Below, piece after piece: positions 49,822-58,721 of a stretch of 64,000 bases of DNA (position 1 is the first letter of the stretch; the number at the start of each line of letters is the position of its first letter). Origin of the DNA: Aldehydirespirator sp965248735. GTDB lineage: Bacteria; Actinomycetota; Acidimicrobiia; Acidimicrobiales; Aldehydirespiratoraceae. The translations under genes and the position numbers were made by a program. Below the pieces are notes generated by a model, which saw only the letters and a list, made by a program, of their open reading frames with translations, did not search any database and had not been told where the DNA came from. Location of the stretch: contig OZ252146.1 in the NCBI GenBank assembly GCA_965248735.1, positions 744,001 to 808,000 on the forward strand, given 5' to 3'.

Positions 49822-50045
49822 CGGCCTAGCGGTGAGCGTCTTGTTTCTCGCTCTCGTTCGCTGCGCTCGCGGGCCGCTCGGGCCCACTCGACCGAAATCA
49901 GTAGAGAAACCCGTCACATATGAGCAATATCCGTGCAGATTTGAGGCGAGCTTGACATAGGGCTACTCACGGGCCGCTTGAGCCACGGCCTCGCTCAGCA
50001 CCTTGCAGGAACCTCGTGAACCGCGGGCTACCCGCTCGGCGTCTG
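49822..50045. repeat. dispersed 3'-end element, copy F, interrupted by the 75-bp AT-rich module
   Basis: The element core (tcgctctcgttcgctgcgct) is followed at 49891 by the 75-bp module and then resumes as ctcacgggccgcttgagcca and the edge ctacccgctcggcgtctg. The module thus lies inside the element. The 340-base gap between dioxygenase and ligase holds nothing else recognised. Confidence 0.8.
49891..49965. repeat. 75-bp AT-rich dispersed module, copy 2
   Basis: Same length and ends as copy 1 at 6416-6490. Contains ttgaca near its right end but no paired -10 sequence at normal spacing. Confidence 0.8.
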
Positions 50046-50091
50046 TAGGTGGTCCGGCGGCCTGCGGGATGGCAGGTTCTACGCTCTGGCT

Positions 50092-51753
50092 GTGGGTGTT
50101 GACGAGTTGCACGGGCGGCGGTTCCGGGAGCCGGCGTATGCGCCCACCGCCGACCGGTTCGTGCGCCACCTGGCCGAGGAGTGGGGCGACTGGGATCTGG
50201 TGGTGCTGGGCGAGCGGAGCCTCAGCTATCTCGGCCTCGAGGCTGAGTCGCGCCGGTTGGCTCGCGCCCTGCTAGCCAGTGGCGTGGGGCCGGGCAGCCG
50301 GGTGGCGCTGCTGGCCCCGAACGCACCGGAGTGGGTGGTGGCCTGGCTGGCCGCGGCCCGTGTGGGAGCGCTGGTGGTGCTGCTCAACACGTTCCACAAG
50401 GCCCGGGAGCTGGGCTGGGCGTTGGCGCACTGCCAGGCCGAGGTGCTGCTCACCGTCGACCGGTACCTGAGCCACGACTACGGCGCCCGGCTGGAGCAGG
50501 CTGTGCCCGGCCTCGCCGAACAGACGCGGGAGGCCATCGCCTGCGACACACATCCGAGCCTGCGGGCGGTGTGGATGTGGGGCGAGACCGCCTCAGAGCT
50601 CCCGTGGGCCGCCGCGGTGGACGGCCTGCCGGGCCGGGCCGAGCAGGTACCGGACGAACAGTTCGACGCTGTGGCCGGCGCAGTCGAGCCGCAGGACCCG
50701 ATGGTCGTGATCTACACCTCGGGCAGCACCGCCGAGCCCAAGGGCGTGGTCCACTCCCACGCCGCGGTGGTCGTCCACCCGTTCAATCTGCTGCAGTTCC
50801 GGAACCTGACCGCCGGCGACGTGCTGTACACGCCCATGCCGCTGTTCTGGGTTGGGGGCCTGTCCTACACGCTGGTCAGCGCCATGCACGCCGGCGCCAC
50901 GGTGCTGTTCGAGGAGCGCTTCGAGCCGGGCGCCACCCTGGATCTGATCGAGCGGCGCCGGGCGACCCACGTGATCGGCTGGCCCCACACGGCGAGGGCC
51001 CTGGTCGAGCATCCGACCTTCGCCGGGCGCGACCTTTCGTCGATCAGGGGCGGCAGCTTCGACGACCTCCTGCCCACCCATCTCCGCGTGAGCGACCCCG
51101 CCAGGAGGGCCACTTCGCTGGGAATGACCGAGTCGCTGGGACCGCACTCGATCGAGCCGCTCCACGTGGAGCTGCCCGAGGGCAAGGAGGGCTCGTTCGG
51201 GCGCGGCGTGCCCGGCCTCGTGCACCGCATCGTCGATCCCGACACCGGCGCCGAGCTTCCCGCGGGCGAGACCGGGGAGATCTGGATTCGGGGCTACTCG
51301 CTGATGCTGGGCCTGCTCGGGCGGGACCGGGACGAGGTGTTCGAACCGGGCGGCTGGTACCGCACCGGCGACAGCGGCCGCCTCGACTCAGACGGGCACC
51401 TCTACTTCGAGGGCCGGATGGGGGCCGTCATCAAGGCGGCCGGCACCAATGTGGCCCCCCGGGAGGTGGAGCTGGCCATCGAGCAGCATCCCGGCGTGAT
51501 GCACGCCTTCGTGGTGGGTGTGCCCTCAGACGACGGTCGGGGCGAGGCGGTGGCCGCCGCGGTGGTGGCCAAGCCGGACGCGACCCTCAGCGCGGAGGAT
51601 CTGCGGGCCGAGCTGCGGGCCGCGCTGGCCGCCTACAAGGTGCCCCGCCATGTGGCCGTGTTCGCCGAGCAGGGCGATCTGCCCTGGCTGGAGTCGGGCA
51701 AGATCGACCTGCAGGCCCTGCGCCGCCTGCTCGCCGACCGCTTCAGCCCCTAG
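50092..51753 (+). CDS. AMP-dependent acyl-CoA synthetase/ligase
   Basis: A 553-residue adenylate-forming ligase: phosphate loop VIYTSGSTAEPKGVVHSH, GMTESLG aromatic/ATP segment, hinge RTGDSGRLD, and a C-terminal ESGKIDLQALRR lysine motif. It activates an acid with ATP and CoA. It starts GTG (GVDELHGRRFREP). It is convergent with the ACAD at 51884. Confidence 0.88.
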   Translation: MGVDELHGRRFREPAYAPTADRFVRHLAEEWGDWDLVVLGERSLSYLGLEAESRRLARALLASGVGPGSRVALLAPNAPEWVVAWLAAARVGALVVLLNTFHKARELGWALAHCQAEVLLTVDRYLSHDYGARLEQAVPGLAEQTREAIACDTHPSLRAVWMWGETASELPWAAAVDGLPGRAEQVPDEQFDAVAGAVEPQDPMVVIYTSGSTAEPKGVVHSHAAVVVHPFNLLQFRNLTAGDVLYTPMPLFWVGGLSYTLVSAMHAGATVLFEERFEPGATLDLIERRRATHVIGWPHTARALVEHPTFAGRDLSSIRGGSFDDLLPTHLRVSDPARRATSLGMTESLGPHSIEPLHVELPEGKEGSFGRGVPGLVHRIVDPDTGAELPAGETGEIWIRGYSLMLGLLGRDRDEVFEPGGWYRTGDSGRLDSDGHLYFEGRMGAVIKAAGTNVAPREVELAIEQHPGVMHAFVVGVPSDDGRGEAVAAAVVAKPDATLSAEDLRAELRAALAAYKVPRHVAVFAEQGDLPWLESGKIDLQALRRLLADRFSP

Positions 51754-51883
51754 GCAGGTCGACGAGCCAGCCAGGGCCCGACGGGATCTCGGGATGGTTT
51801 TGGGTCGTTTGGACCCAAGCCGCGGATCGCGCCGAAGGTGCCCTGACCCCGAGTTCTGCGGGAACAGCAATGCCCGGTTCGCG

Positions 51884-53053
51884 TCAGCCCCTAGGCAGGC
51901 CCAGCAGGCGCTCGGCGATGATGTTGCGCTGGATCTCGTCGGTGCCGCCCGCGATCGAACCCGCCTTCGACCAAAGCCACTGGCGCTGCCAGCTGCCGGC
52001 CGACAGGTCGCGGCCACCAGCGGGCCAGAGCGGGGCCTCGTCACCGAGAACGTCGAGGGCCGTGGCCGAGAACCGGCGGGTCATGGACGAGTGGACGAGC
52101 TTGGTGATGCTGGAGTCGGGGCCGGGCTCGACGCCGCGGCCCAACTGCGAGAGCGTCCGGTAGTTCCGCAGCCGCAGCAGCCTCAGCTCGACGTAGGCGT
52201 CCACGATGCAGTCGGCGACCGGCGGGTCGGCCAGGGCGCCGCGGCCCCGGGCGTCGGCCATCAGTTCACTGAGGTAGATCTCATGCACCACCTGCTCCTT
52301 GAACGGGTAGGCGGTGCCCCGCTCGTGGGCCAGGGTGGTGCCGGCCACCGCCCATCCCTGGTGCAATCCACCCACCAACTGGTCGGCGGGCACGAACACC
52401 TCGTCCAGTCCGACCTGGTTGAACTCGAACTCGCCGGTGATCTGGCGCAGGGGTCTGACCTCCACCCCCGGGGCCTCCATGTCGATCACCATGCAGGAGA
52501 TGCCCCGGTGACGGCTCCGATCACCGTCGACGCCGGTGCGCACGAGGGCGATCCCCCACTTGGAGAACCCGGCGTAGGAGGTCCACACCTTCTCGCCGGT
52601 GACCAGCCACCCGTCGGCGGCCTGCTCGGCTGTGGTCCGAAGCGAGGCCAGGTCCGATCCCGCGGCCGGCTCGCTGAACAGTTGGCACCAGATCTCGCTG
52701 GCGTCGAGGATGCGCGGCAGCCAGCGGGCCTGCTGGGCCGGCGTGCCGTGCGCGAGCAGGGTCGGTCCGGCGAGGTTGATGCCCACCCTGTTCACCGGCT
52801 GGGGCGCGCCCGCACGGGCGTACTCCATGTTGTAGAGGGCAACCTCCACGGGGGTGGCGTCCCGGCCACCCACCGACTCCGGCCAGGAGATGGCCACCAT
52901 CCGGGCCTCAGCCAGCTTGGCCTGCCATCGTCGCCCCCAATCGATCGATTCTTCAGGGCTGAGGTCCGGGCCGGGCCGCTCGATGTTGCGGACGAGCCAC
53001 CGCCGCACCTCCAGCGCGAACGCCTTCTCAGCAGCCGACAACGACAGGTCCAT
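51884..53053 (-). CDS. acyl-CoA dehydrogenase
   Basis: A 389-residue ACAD starting MDLSLSAAEKAFALEVRRWL. It has FSEPAAGSDLASL (about residues 127-139), KVWTSYAGFSKWGIALVRT, and the C-terminal IAGGTDEIQRNIIAERLLGLPRG. ATG 53053 is chosen over an upstream GTG-type extension because it matches family length. It is divergent from a SnoaL-like gene with a repeat array between them. Confidence 0.9.
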   Translation of the reverse strand: MDLSLSAAEKAFALEVRRWLVRNIERPGPDLSPEESIDWGRRWQAKLAEARMVAISWPESVGGRDATPVEVALYNMEYARAGAPQPVNRVGINLAGPTLLAHGTPAQQARWLPRILDASEIWCQLFSEPAAGSDLASLRTTAEQAADGWLVTGEKVWTSYAGFSKWGIALVRTGVDGDRSRHRGISCMVIDMEAPGVEVRPLRQITGEFEFNQVGLDEVFVPADQLVGGLHQGWAVAGTTLAHERGTAYPFKEQVVHEIYLSELMADARGRGALADPPVADCIVDAYVELRLLRLRNYRTLSQLGRGVEPGPDSSITKLVHSSMTRRFSATALDVLGDEAPLWPAGGRDLSAGSWQRQWLWSKAGSIAGGTDEIQRNIIAERLLGLPRG

Positions 53054-53156
53054 GTCTCGCCGGACCCTACTGCCGCCCGACATCCTCGACAGCGTCCGAC
53101 TCAGCGATCACGCCTGCCCAGCCCCGCATCCAGGAAATCACCCCTGCCCGGTAGCC

Positions 53157-53408
53157 CCGACACCACCCGACATCCCCGACACCACCCGACTCCCCGACAC
53201 CACCCGACTCCCCGACACCACCCGACATCCCGACACCACCCGACATCCCGACAGCACCCGACTCCCCGACACCACCCGACATCCCGACACCACCCGACAT
53301 CCCGACACCACCCGACTCCCCGACAGCACCCGACTCCCCGACAGCGCCCGACTCCCCGACAGCACCCAACTCCTCGAACCGCCCGACTCCCCGACAGCGC
53401 CCGACTCC
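53157..53408. repeat. 18-bp minisatellite, about 14 copies
   Basis: Units ccgacaccacccgactcc with catcc and cagc variants, filling the 375-base gap between divergent ACAD and SnoaL-like genes. No start codon lies in the plus reading and no coupled chain is present. Confidence 0.9.
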
Positions 53409-53428
53409 GTGACGGGTAGCGTCAAGGG

Positions 53429-53878
53429 ATGGACAACACCGCACCAAGCTTGGACGCTGCCGCGACCGCAGACGCGATCCAGCTGCTGTTGGACACCGCC
53501 GCCATAGACCGGCTGCTGGCCGCATGCTGCCAGACCCTCGACGACGGCCACTTCGAAGAGTGGGCCTTGCTGTACACCCGAGACTGCCGGTTCGCGGTGA
53601 TGGGGACCCGCACTCGGGGCCGGGCCGAGATGCGGGCCGTCATCGAGCCGTTCCAGACCGAGGAACTCAGAGGCAAGCACATGATCAGCGAGCCCCGGAT
53701 CAACCTGCACGGCGACGAGGCCACCGCTACCACCGACTTCGCCTTCGTGGCCAAGGACAACAAGATCTTGCAGACCGGCCGCTACTACGACATCCTGCGC
53801 CGGGGCGCCGACGGCTGGCAGTTGGCCGGCCGCGAGATCGTGTTCACCGGCAACGAACCGATCGGCCTAACCGACTGA
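53429..53878 (+). CDS. SnoaL-like / NTF2-fold protein
   Basis: A 149-residue cone-fold protein of the SnoaL_4 type: AIDRLLAACCQTLDDGHFEEWALLYTRD near residues 25-52, then GRYYDILRRGADGWQLAGREIVF at the C-terminus. Members isomerise, hydrate or hydroxylate small molecules, often ring products, or serve as small subunits of ring-hydroxylating dioxygenases. No large subunit adjoins it, so the role is open. Confidence 0.85.
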   Translation: MDNTAPSLDAAATADAIQLLLDTAAIDRLLAACCQTLDDGHFEEWALLYTRDCRFAVMGTRTRGRAEMRAVIEPFQTEELRGKHMISEPRINLHGDEATATTDFAFVAKDNKILQTGRYYDILRRGADGWQLAGREIVFTGNEPIGLTD

Positions 53879-53979
53879 GCGCAGGGCGGCCCATGTCCTC
53901 CCGCATCGAACCGAACACCGCACCGGACCGAACGCCGGCGCGAGAAGGCGGCCCAGAGGCGTGCCGCGTTCGACACTTC

Positions 53980-54045
53980 AGCGAAATCTGCACGACTTTT
54001 CCCTCATATATGACAACAATCCGTGTATATTTCGATCTGGTACCG
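53980..54045. repeat. AT-rich dispersed module, degenerate copy 3
   Basis: Reads gcgaaatctgcacg ... ctcatatatgacaacaatcc ... gtgtatatttcg. It aligns loosely with 6416-6490 and 49891-49965 (shared gaaat, cata-ta, caata-ccgtg, atttg blocks). It lies 20-80 bases upstream of a CoA ligase start. Confidence 0.45.
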
Positions 54046-54068
54046 CTGTTCGGCGCTAACCGTTGCCG

Positions 54069-55787
54069 GTGACTCTGGACTCTCTGCTCACGGGGGCGCC
54101 GGCCCGCACCGACATGGTGGTCTCGGGCGCCAGCCGGTTCTCCAGTGGAGAACTGGAGGGTCGGGTCCGAGCACTGGCGTCCGGGTTGGCGGACCGGGGC
54201 GTCGAGCAGGGCGACCGGGTGGCGTTCCGGCTGCCGACAGGCGTCGACGGCGTGGTCGTCTACCGGGCCTGCTGGCGCATCGGGGCGGTGGCGGTGGCCT
54301 TGCATCCCGCGGCCGGCTCGCACCAGTTGAACCGGTCGCTGGACCAGGCTCGACCCGTCATCACCATCGCGGGCCCCGACTTCCCGCCGACCGGCTCCGT
54401 GCGTGCGGCCACCATCGACGAACTGACCGCCGAGGCCGGCGCACCAACGCACCCGAGCGGAGTGCCATCTGCGGGGGCCTCCGACGATGCCGATGCAGTG
54501 GTGATGTTCACGTCCGGTTCCACCGGAACGCCCCGGGGCGTGGTCCACACCCACGGAAGCCTGCGCTACAAGGTGAGACAGCTGTCGGAGGCCCACGGCC
54601 TGACCGCCCAGGATTGTGCCCTGGTGCCGTCTCCGCTGGCCCATGTCGCGGGACTGCTGCACGGCGTGCTGATTCCGGGTGCGGCCGGCATGAAGACGGT
54701 CCTGATGCCCCGCTGGGATCCCGAGCAGGCCCTGGAACTGATCGAGCAGGAGTCGATCACCTACATGGTGGGGCCGCCCACCCTGTTCACCACCCTCATG
54801 GACTGCACCGGCTTCGAGCCGTCCCGCACCGCGACGCTGCGGATGATCTCATGCGGGGGCGCCGGGGTGACGCCCGCTTTCTGCCGCCGGGCCGGGGCCA
54901 CCCTGGGCGTGGTGGTGAAGCGCTCCTACGGCTCCACCGAGGCGCCAACCATCGCCACCTCCCGCTTCGACGACCCGGCCGACAGGATGATCCTCACCGA
55001 CGGCCGCGCCTTCGGGGAGGCCCGGCTCCGCGTCGACCGCTCGGGCGAGCTTTGGGTCACCGGACCCGAGCTGGCCAGGGGTTATCTCGACCCCGAGGAC
55101 ACCGCCGACGCCTTCGTAGATGGCTGGTTCCGCACCGGCGATCTGGCCACCGTCACCGACGGCTGGGTGACGATCACCGGCCGGCTCGGTGATCGCATCA
55201 TCCGCAGCGGCGAGAACATCTCCGCCGCGGAAGTGGAGCAGCACCTTGAGGCCCATCCCGCGGTGCTGCAGGCCGCGGCGGTGGCCGAGCCCGACGACCG
55301 CCTGGGCGAGCGGGTGGCCGCCTTCGTCGTCGCGCCCGAGGGCTTCGGCCTCACCGCCTGCCGGGCATGGTTCGCGCACCGGGGAGTCGCCCGCTTCATG
55401 ACGCCCGAGAGGATCCAAGTGGTGCAGGAGCTTCCAGTGCTGGCATCTGGCAAAGTGGATCGCATGAGGCTTGCCGACAGCTTGGCCGACAGCTCAAGAC
55501 AGCCCTCCGACAGCTTGAAGGAGCTACCCGACAGCTTGAAGGAGCTACCCGACAGCTTGAAGGAGCTACCCGACAGCTTGAAGGAGCTACCCGACAGCTT
55601 GAAGGAGCTACCCGACAGCTTGAAGGAGCTACCCGACAGCTTGAAGGAGCTACCCGACAGCTTGAAGGAGCTACCCGACAGCTTGAAGGAGCTACCCGAC
55701 AGCTTGAAGGAGCTACCCGACAGCTCAAGACAGCCCTCCGACAGCTTGAGAGAGCCTGCCCACAAGCCCACCGGAGGCGACCAGTGA
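54069..55787 (+). CDS. AMP-dependent acyl-CoA synthetase with DSLKELP repeat tail
   Basis: A 572-residue adenylate-forming ligase: phosphate loop VMFTSGSTGTPRGVVHTHG, YGSTEAPT, hinge WFRTGDLATV, catalytic Lys in SGKVDRMRL. After the catalytic Lys the family normally ends; here about 100 more residues follow, made of ten perfect DSLKELP heptads flanked by two copies of DSSRQPSDSL. Heptads of this composition could form an amphipathic helix. The TGA overlaps the GTG start of the dehydrogenase gene (GTGA). The start is uncertain: GTG 54069 or TTG 54063. Confidence 0.87.
   Translation: MTLDSLLTGAPARTDMVVSGASRFSSGELEGRVRALASGLADRGVEQGDRVAFRLPTGVDGVVVYRACWRIGAVAVALHPAAGSHQLNRSLDQARPVITIAGPDFPPTGSVRAATIDELTAEAGAPTHPSGVPSAGASDDADAVVMFTSGSTGTPRGVVHTHGSLRYKVRQLSEAHGLTAQDCALVPSPLAHVAGLLHGVLIPGAAGMKTVLMPRWDPEQALELIEQESITYMVGPPTLFTTLMDCTGFEPSRTATLRMISCGGAGVTPAFCRRAGATLGVVVKRSYGSTEAPTIATSRFDDPADRMILTDGRAFGEARLRVDRSGELWVTGPELARGYLDPEDTADAFVDGWFRTGDLATVTDGWVTITGRLGDRIIRSGENISAAEVEQHLEAHPAVLQAAAVAEPDDRLGERVAAFVVAPEGFGLTACRAWFAHRGVARFMTPERIQVVQELPVLASGKVDRMRLADSLADSSRQPSDSLKELPDSLKELPDSLKELPDSLKELPDSLKELPDSLKELPDSLKELPDSLKELPDSLKELPDSLKELPDSSRQPSDSLREPAHKPTGGDQ
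55509..55718. repeat. 21-bp minisatellite, 10 perfect copies, in frame
   Basis: Ten identical gacagcttgaaggagctacc + c units at the 3' end of the ligase gene, bracketed by a 31-bp direct duplication (55492 and 55719). Confidence 0.97.
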
Positions 55788-56809
55788 CGCCCCCGGCCAC
55801 CATGGCGGCCGCCGTGTACCGGCGCCCCGGCGAGTTGGACGTCACCAACGTGCCCGTGCCGGCGGTGGGGCCCAACGAAGCTCTGGTGGAGGTCGCTTAC
55901 TGCGGGGTGTGCGGCACCGACCTCCACATGGTGCTCGACGGCTGGGGCACACCCGACACCGTCTTGGGCCACGAATGGTCGGGCCGGGTGGCCGCAGCCG
56001 GAGCCGAGGCCCGCATCGACGAGGGCACCGCGGTTGTGGGCCGGGGCTGGGCGGAGTGCGGCCGCTGCCAGCACTGCCGGGCGGGACAGCCCGGGCTGTG
56101 CGCCCAGCGCCCGCTCGCCGGCATAGACGACGGCCACTCGGGCGCCTTCGCCGGCTACCTGGCCACCGACCATCGCAACCTCACCGTCGTGCCCGACACG
56201 GTCGGTCTGCGGGAGGCGGCCTACGCCGAGCCGCTGGCGGTGGCCATGCACGCCGTCACCAGGGGCTCCTTCCGGCCCGGCGGGCGGGCGATGGTGTTCG
56301 GCTGCGGCCCGATCGGAGCCGCGGTGGTGGCCGTGCTGGCGGCCCGCGGCGGGGAGGTGACCGTGGTGGAGCCCCAGGAGAGACGCCAGGACCTGGCCCG
56401 GCGGCTGGGCGCCGCGGTCCGCTCGACCGACGAACTCGAGACCCCGGACCATCCCGGCCAGGTTCCCGCCGATGCGGTCGGCTGGGTGTTCGAGACCTCC
56501 GGGGCCCGGCAGGCGGCCCAGGCAGGCCTGGCGCAGCTGGCCGGGGGCGGGACCATGGTGATCGTGGGCATCGGGATGGACTATCCGAGGCTCGACACCA
56601 ACCGGATGATCCTCAACGAGCTCGTGGTCACCGGCGCCTACGAGTACGACCCCGACGGCCTGCCCGCCGCGCTGGAGCTGATCGCGTCGGGCGCCCTCCC
56701 GATGGACGTGCTGCTCGAGCCGGACCCCGTCGGCCTCGACGGGATCCTCGACGTGATGGGCCGCCTGCGCTCCGGCGAGGTGGCCGGAAAGGTGCTGGTG
56801 CAACCGTGA
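55784..56809 (+). CDS. zinc-dependent MDR alcohol/sugar dehydrogenase
   Basis: A 341-residue medium-chain dehydrogenase. The catalytic zinc ligands are CGVCGTD (Cys about residue 42) and GHEWSG (His-Glu). The structural zinc loop has CGRCQHCRAGQPGLC (four Cys). The nucleotide-binding motif is GCGPIGAAV. It oxidises an alcohol or polyol with NAD(P). GTG 55784 overlaps the ligase stop (GTGA) and has GGAGGCGA upstream; ATG 55802 is an alternative. Confidence 0.9.
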   Translation: MTPPATMAAAVYRRPGELDVTNVPVPAVGPNEALVEVAYCGVCGTDLHMVLDGWGTPDTVLGHEWSGRVAAAGAEARIDEGTAVVGRGWAECGRCQHCRAGQPGLCAQRPLAGIDDGHSGAFAGYLATDHRNLTVVPDTVGLREAAYAEPLAVAMHAVTRGSFRPGGRAMVFGCGPIGAAVVAVLAARGGEVTVVEPQERRQDLARRLGAAVRSTDELETPDHPGQVPADAVGWVFETSGARQAAQAGLAQLAGGGTMVIVGIGMDYPRLDTNRMILNELVVTGAYEYDPDGLPAALELIASGALPMDVLLEPDPVGLDGILDVMGRLRSGEVAGKVLVQP

Positions 56810-57249
56810 CATCCGCCGGCTTCAAGGGCCCCGCCCGCTTCAACCATGTGGCCATGAGCGTGCCCGCCGACCTGCTCGACGAGGCGGGCCGGGCGGACAT
56901 CACCCGCTTCTACGGCGAGGTGTTCGGCTGGCGTGAGCACCCCACCATGACCGAGGACCGCAAGCGGCTGGTGATGGGGGTGCACTCCTATGACCAGTTC
57001 GTGTTCGTCATCGCCGACGACAGCCCCATGCAGGCGCCCAGGGGCGACCATTTCGGGATGGCCGTCGACAGCCTCGAGGAGCTGAAGGAGGTGCTGCGCC
57101 GGGCCGAGGCCTTCGCGGCCGGCGACGCGAGGGTGGACGTCATGGGCTACGAGGTCGAGGACTTCGGCGTGCTGAAGCTGCACAGCTTCTACGTGCGCTA
57201 CCTGCTGCCGCTCATGGTGGAGGTCCAGTACTTCGAGCTGGTGTCTTGA
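56806..57249 (+). CDS. VOC-superfamily (glyoxalase-fold) protein
   Basis: A 147-residue protein with one vicinal-oxygen-chelate module pair: FNHVAMSVPADLLDEA (first metal-ligand His), then FYGEVFGWREHP, GDHFGMAVDSLEEL (second His) and a C-terminal VEVQYFELV (Glu). These are the usual metal positions. Its GTG overlaps the dehydrogenase stop (GTGA). Likely a dioxygenase, epimerase or lyase step in the same pathway. Confidence 0.8.
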   Translation: MTSAGFKGPARFNHVAMSVPADLLDEAGRADITRFYGEVFGWREHPTMTEDRKRLVMGVHSYDQFVFVIADDSPMQAPRGDHFGMAVDSLEELKEVLRRAEAFAAGDARVDVMGYEVEDFGVLKLHSFYVRYLLPLMVEVQYFELVS

Positions 57250-57253
57250 GCCG

Positions 57254-57748
57254 CTAGCGGGCCGGGACCAGGCCGCGGGTCGCGGCCGCCCAGACCACCA
57301 CCGCCGCCGCGCCGGCCAGCAGGTAGGGCCCCAGCGGCCGGCTGGCCCGCATCCCGTGGCGGGCCAGGACCACCAGCGCCTCGGGAAGGGCCAGCGCGAA
57401 CCCGGCCATCAGGCCCACCAGCGCGGCCTGCCAGCCCCACCACCCGCACAGCAGGCCGTTGAGCACGCTGAGACGAACATCGCCGAAGCCCATCGAGGGC
57501 GGATGGGCGAAGTGGACCGCGGCCAGGATCGCCCCGCAGAGCGCCGCGCCCAGCGCCGCTCCGATGAGGCCGGCCGGCTCGGCCTCCACCAGCGATGCCG
57601 CCGCGTAGAGCGCCCAGACCACCCCCGCGGTGGGCCAGATCACCCTTGTCGGGAGCAGGCCGGTGCGAAGATCGGCCACGGCCAGCCACACGCCCGCGGT
57701 CAGCCAGGCTGCGGCTGCGGCCGCGACGAGCACCGCTGAGATGTCCAC
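57254..57748 (-). CDS. A24 prepilin peptidase, TadV/CpaA type
   Basis: A 164-residue membrane peptidase without the methyltransferase domain of PilD, as in Tad systems. The two catalytic Asp residues are in ADLRTGLLP (Asp26) and MGFGDVRL (Asp90, the GxGD motif). It removes the leader of Flp-type prepilins. It is on the opposite strand from, and next to, the Tad operon. No Flp pilin gene is seen within the window. Confidence 0.88.
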   Translation of the reverse strand: MDISAVLVAAAAAAWLTAGVWLAVADLRTGLLPTRVIWPTAGVVWALYAAASLVEAEPAGLIGAALGAALCGAILAAVHFAHPPSMGFGDVRLSVLNGLLCGWWGWQAALVGLMAGFALALPEALVVLARHGMRASRPLGPYLLAGAAAVVVWAAATRGLVPAR

Positions 57749-57779
57749 GAGAGAACGCTAGGCCTCGAGGGTTCGCCGC

Positions 57780-57929
57780 AGACTCGGGCCGCCGAGGAGG
57801 ACAGAAGTGGTAGTTTCCGCCGTAGTAGTAGTAATCTTCACAACAGGAAATCTATATAGTCGCATGATGCCCGACCGGCTGGCGCCGAACGTACGTCCTG
57901 CAGGCTGGCATCGCTCGTAGCGAACCCCC
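57780..57929 (+). promoter_or_regulatory. AT-rich leader upstream of the Tad operon
   Basis: An AT-rich patch (gtagtagtagtaatcttcac, then tctatatagtcg) stands out from the GC-rich surroundings and lies between divergent tad genes. A tatagt hexamer near 57850 could be a -10, but no -35 at normal spacing is evident. Probable promoter region only. Confidence 0.4.
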
Positions 57930-58721
57930 ATGACGAATCCTCCTCCCCAGAGAGAACGCGCGCGCACCGTCCCGCAGGCCCAGCGGCGGCAGGTCGCGCT
58001 TCCGGGTGCGCAGCAGGGGCAGCGGCGGGGCGGGCTGCTCCTGCTGGGCCTGCTGCTGGTGTTCGGGGCCGGGTTCGGCTTCTGGTTCGTGCTCCAGAGC
58101 ATCGACCAGCGGGCCGAGTACCTGATCGCGGCTCGGACCATCGAGCGCTGGGAGGTGGCCCGCGCTCAGGACTTCACCGTCGTCGAAGCGAACGTGGGCA
58201 CAGCCTCGGCCCTCACCGTCGACCAGCTCGGCGCGGTGCTCGGCAAGTGGGCGACCGGCCGGATACCCGCCGGGACGATCGTTACCGAGGGCCTGTTCGA
58301 GACGCCGCCCCTGTCGGGGGAGGACGAGACGGACAGGGTGCTCATCCAGGTGAGGCTGCCGTCCGGGGAAGCTCCCTTCGGCAGCCTGAACACCGGCGAC
58401 ACGGTGGCCCTGCTCGGCCGGGAGTCCCTGGGGCCGGAGGGCGAGGCCGGCGCCCTGGGCCTCATCGGGGTGCTGCAGCTGGAGTTCGTGCAGGGCGACG
58501 ACATCTACTACGTGGTCACACCGGAGGAGGCGCTCACCATCAAGAGCAGCGTCGACCGCTACACCGCGGCGGCCGATCGCACGATGCTCAAGCTGGGCTT
58601 CGATCTGACCATCGACGACTTGGTCGACGCGTTGGATAAGCAGGCAGCTAGCGTTCCTCCGGCTACACCAGACACTTCGATTGAAACGGGATCGGGCCCC
58701 GAGCCCGTTGAGGACCAATGA
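57930..58721 (+). CDS. cpaB: CpaB/RcpC-like SAF-domain pilus assembly protein
   Basis: A 263-residue protein with a short basic N-terminus, one membrane helix (about residues 35-55) and a SAF-like domain (AARTIERWEVARAQDFTVVEA, then GRIPAGTIVTEGLF). CpaB/RcpC proteins sit in the envelope and are thought to link the Tad secretin to peptidoglycan. It opens the plus-strand Tad operon. Its TGA overlaps an ATG that starts a 21-residue microORF leading to the next gene. Confidence 0.82.
   Translation: MTNPPPQRERARTVPQAQRRQVALPGAQQGQRRGGLLLLGLLLVFGAGFGFWFVLQSIDQRAEYLIAARTIERWEVARAQDFTVVEANVGTASALTVDQLGAVLGKWATGRIPAGTIVTEGLFETPPLSGEDETDRVLIQVRLPSGEAPFGSLNTGDTVALLGRESLGPEGEAGALGLIGVLQLEFVQGDDIYYVVTPEEALTIKSSVDRYTAAADRTMLKLGFDLTIDDLVDALDKQAASVPPATPDTSIETGSGPEPVEDQ

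Noticed and set aside
49940..49970. Promoter based on ttgaca in the AT-rich module
   Set aside because: No -10 hexamer at 15-19 base spacing follows in either copy.
53893..54072. Small ORF of about 59 codons after the SnoaL-like gene
   Set aside because: No ribosome binding site or family; its second half is the degenerate AT-rich module.
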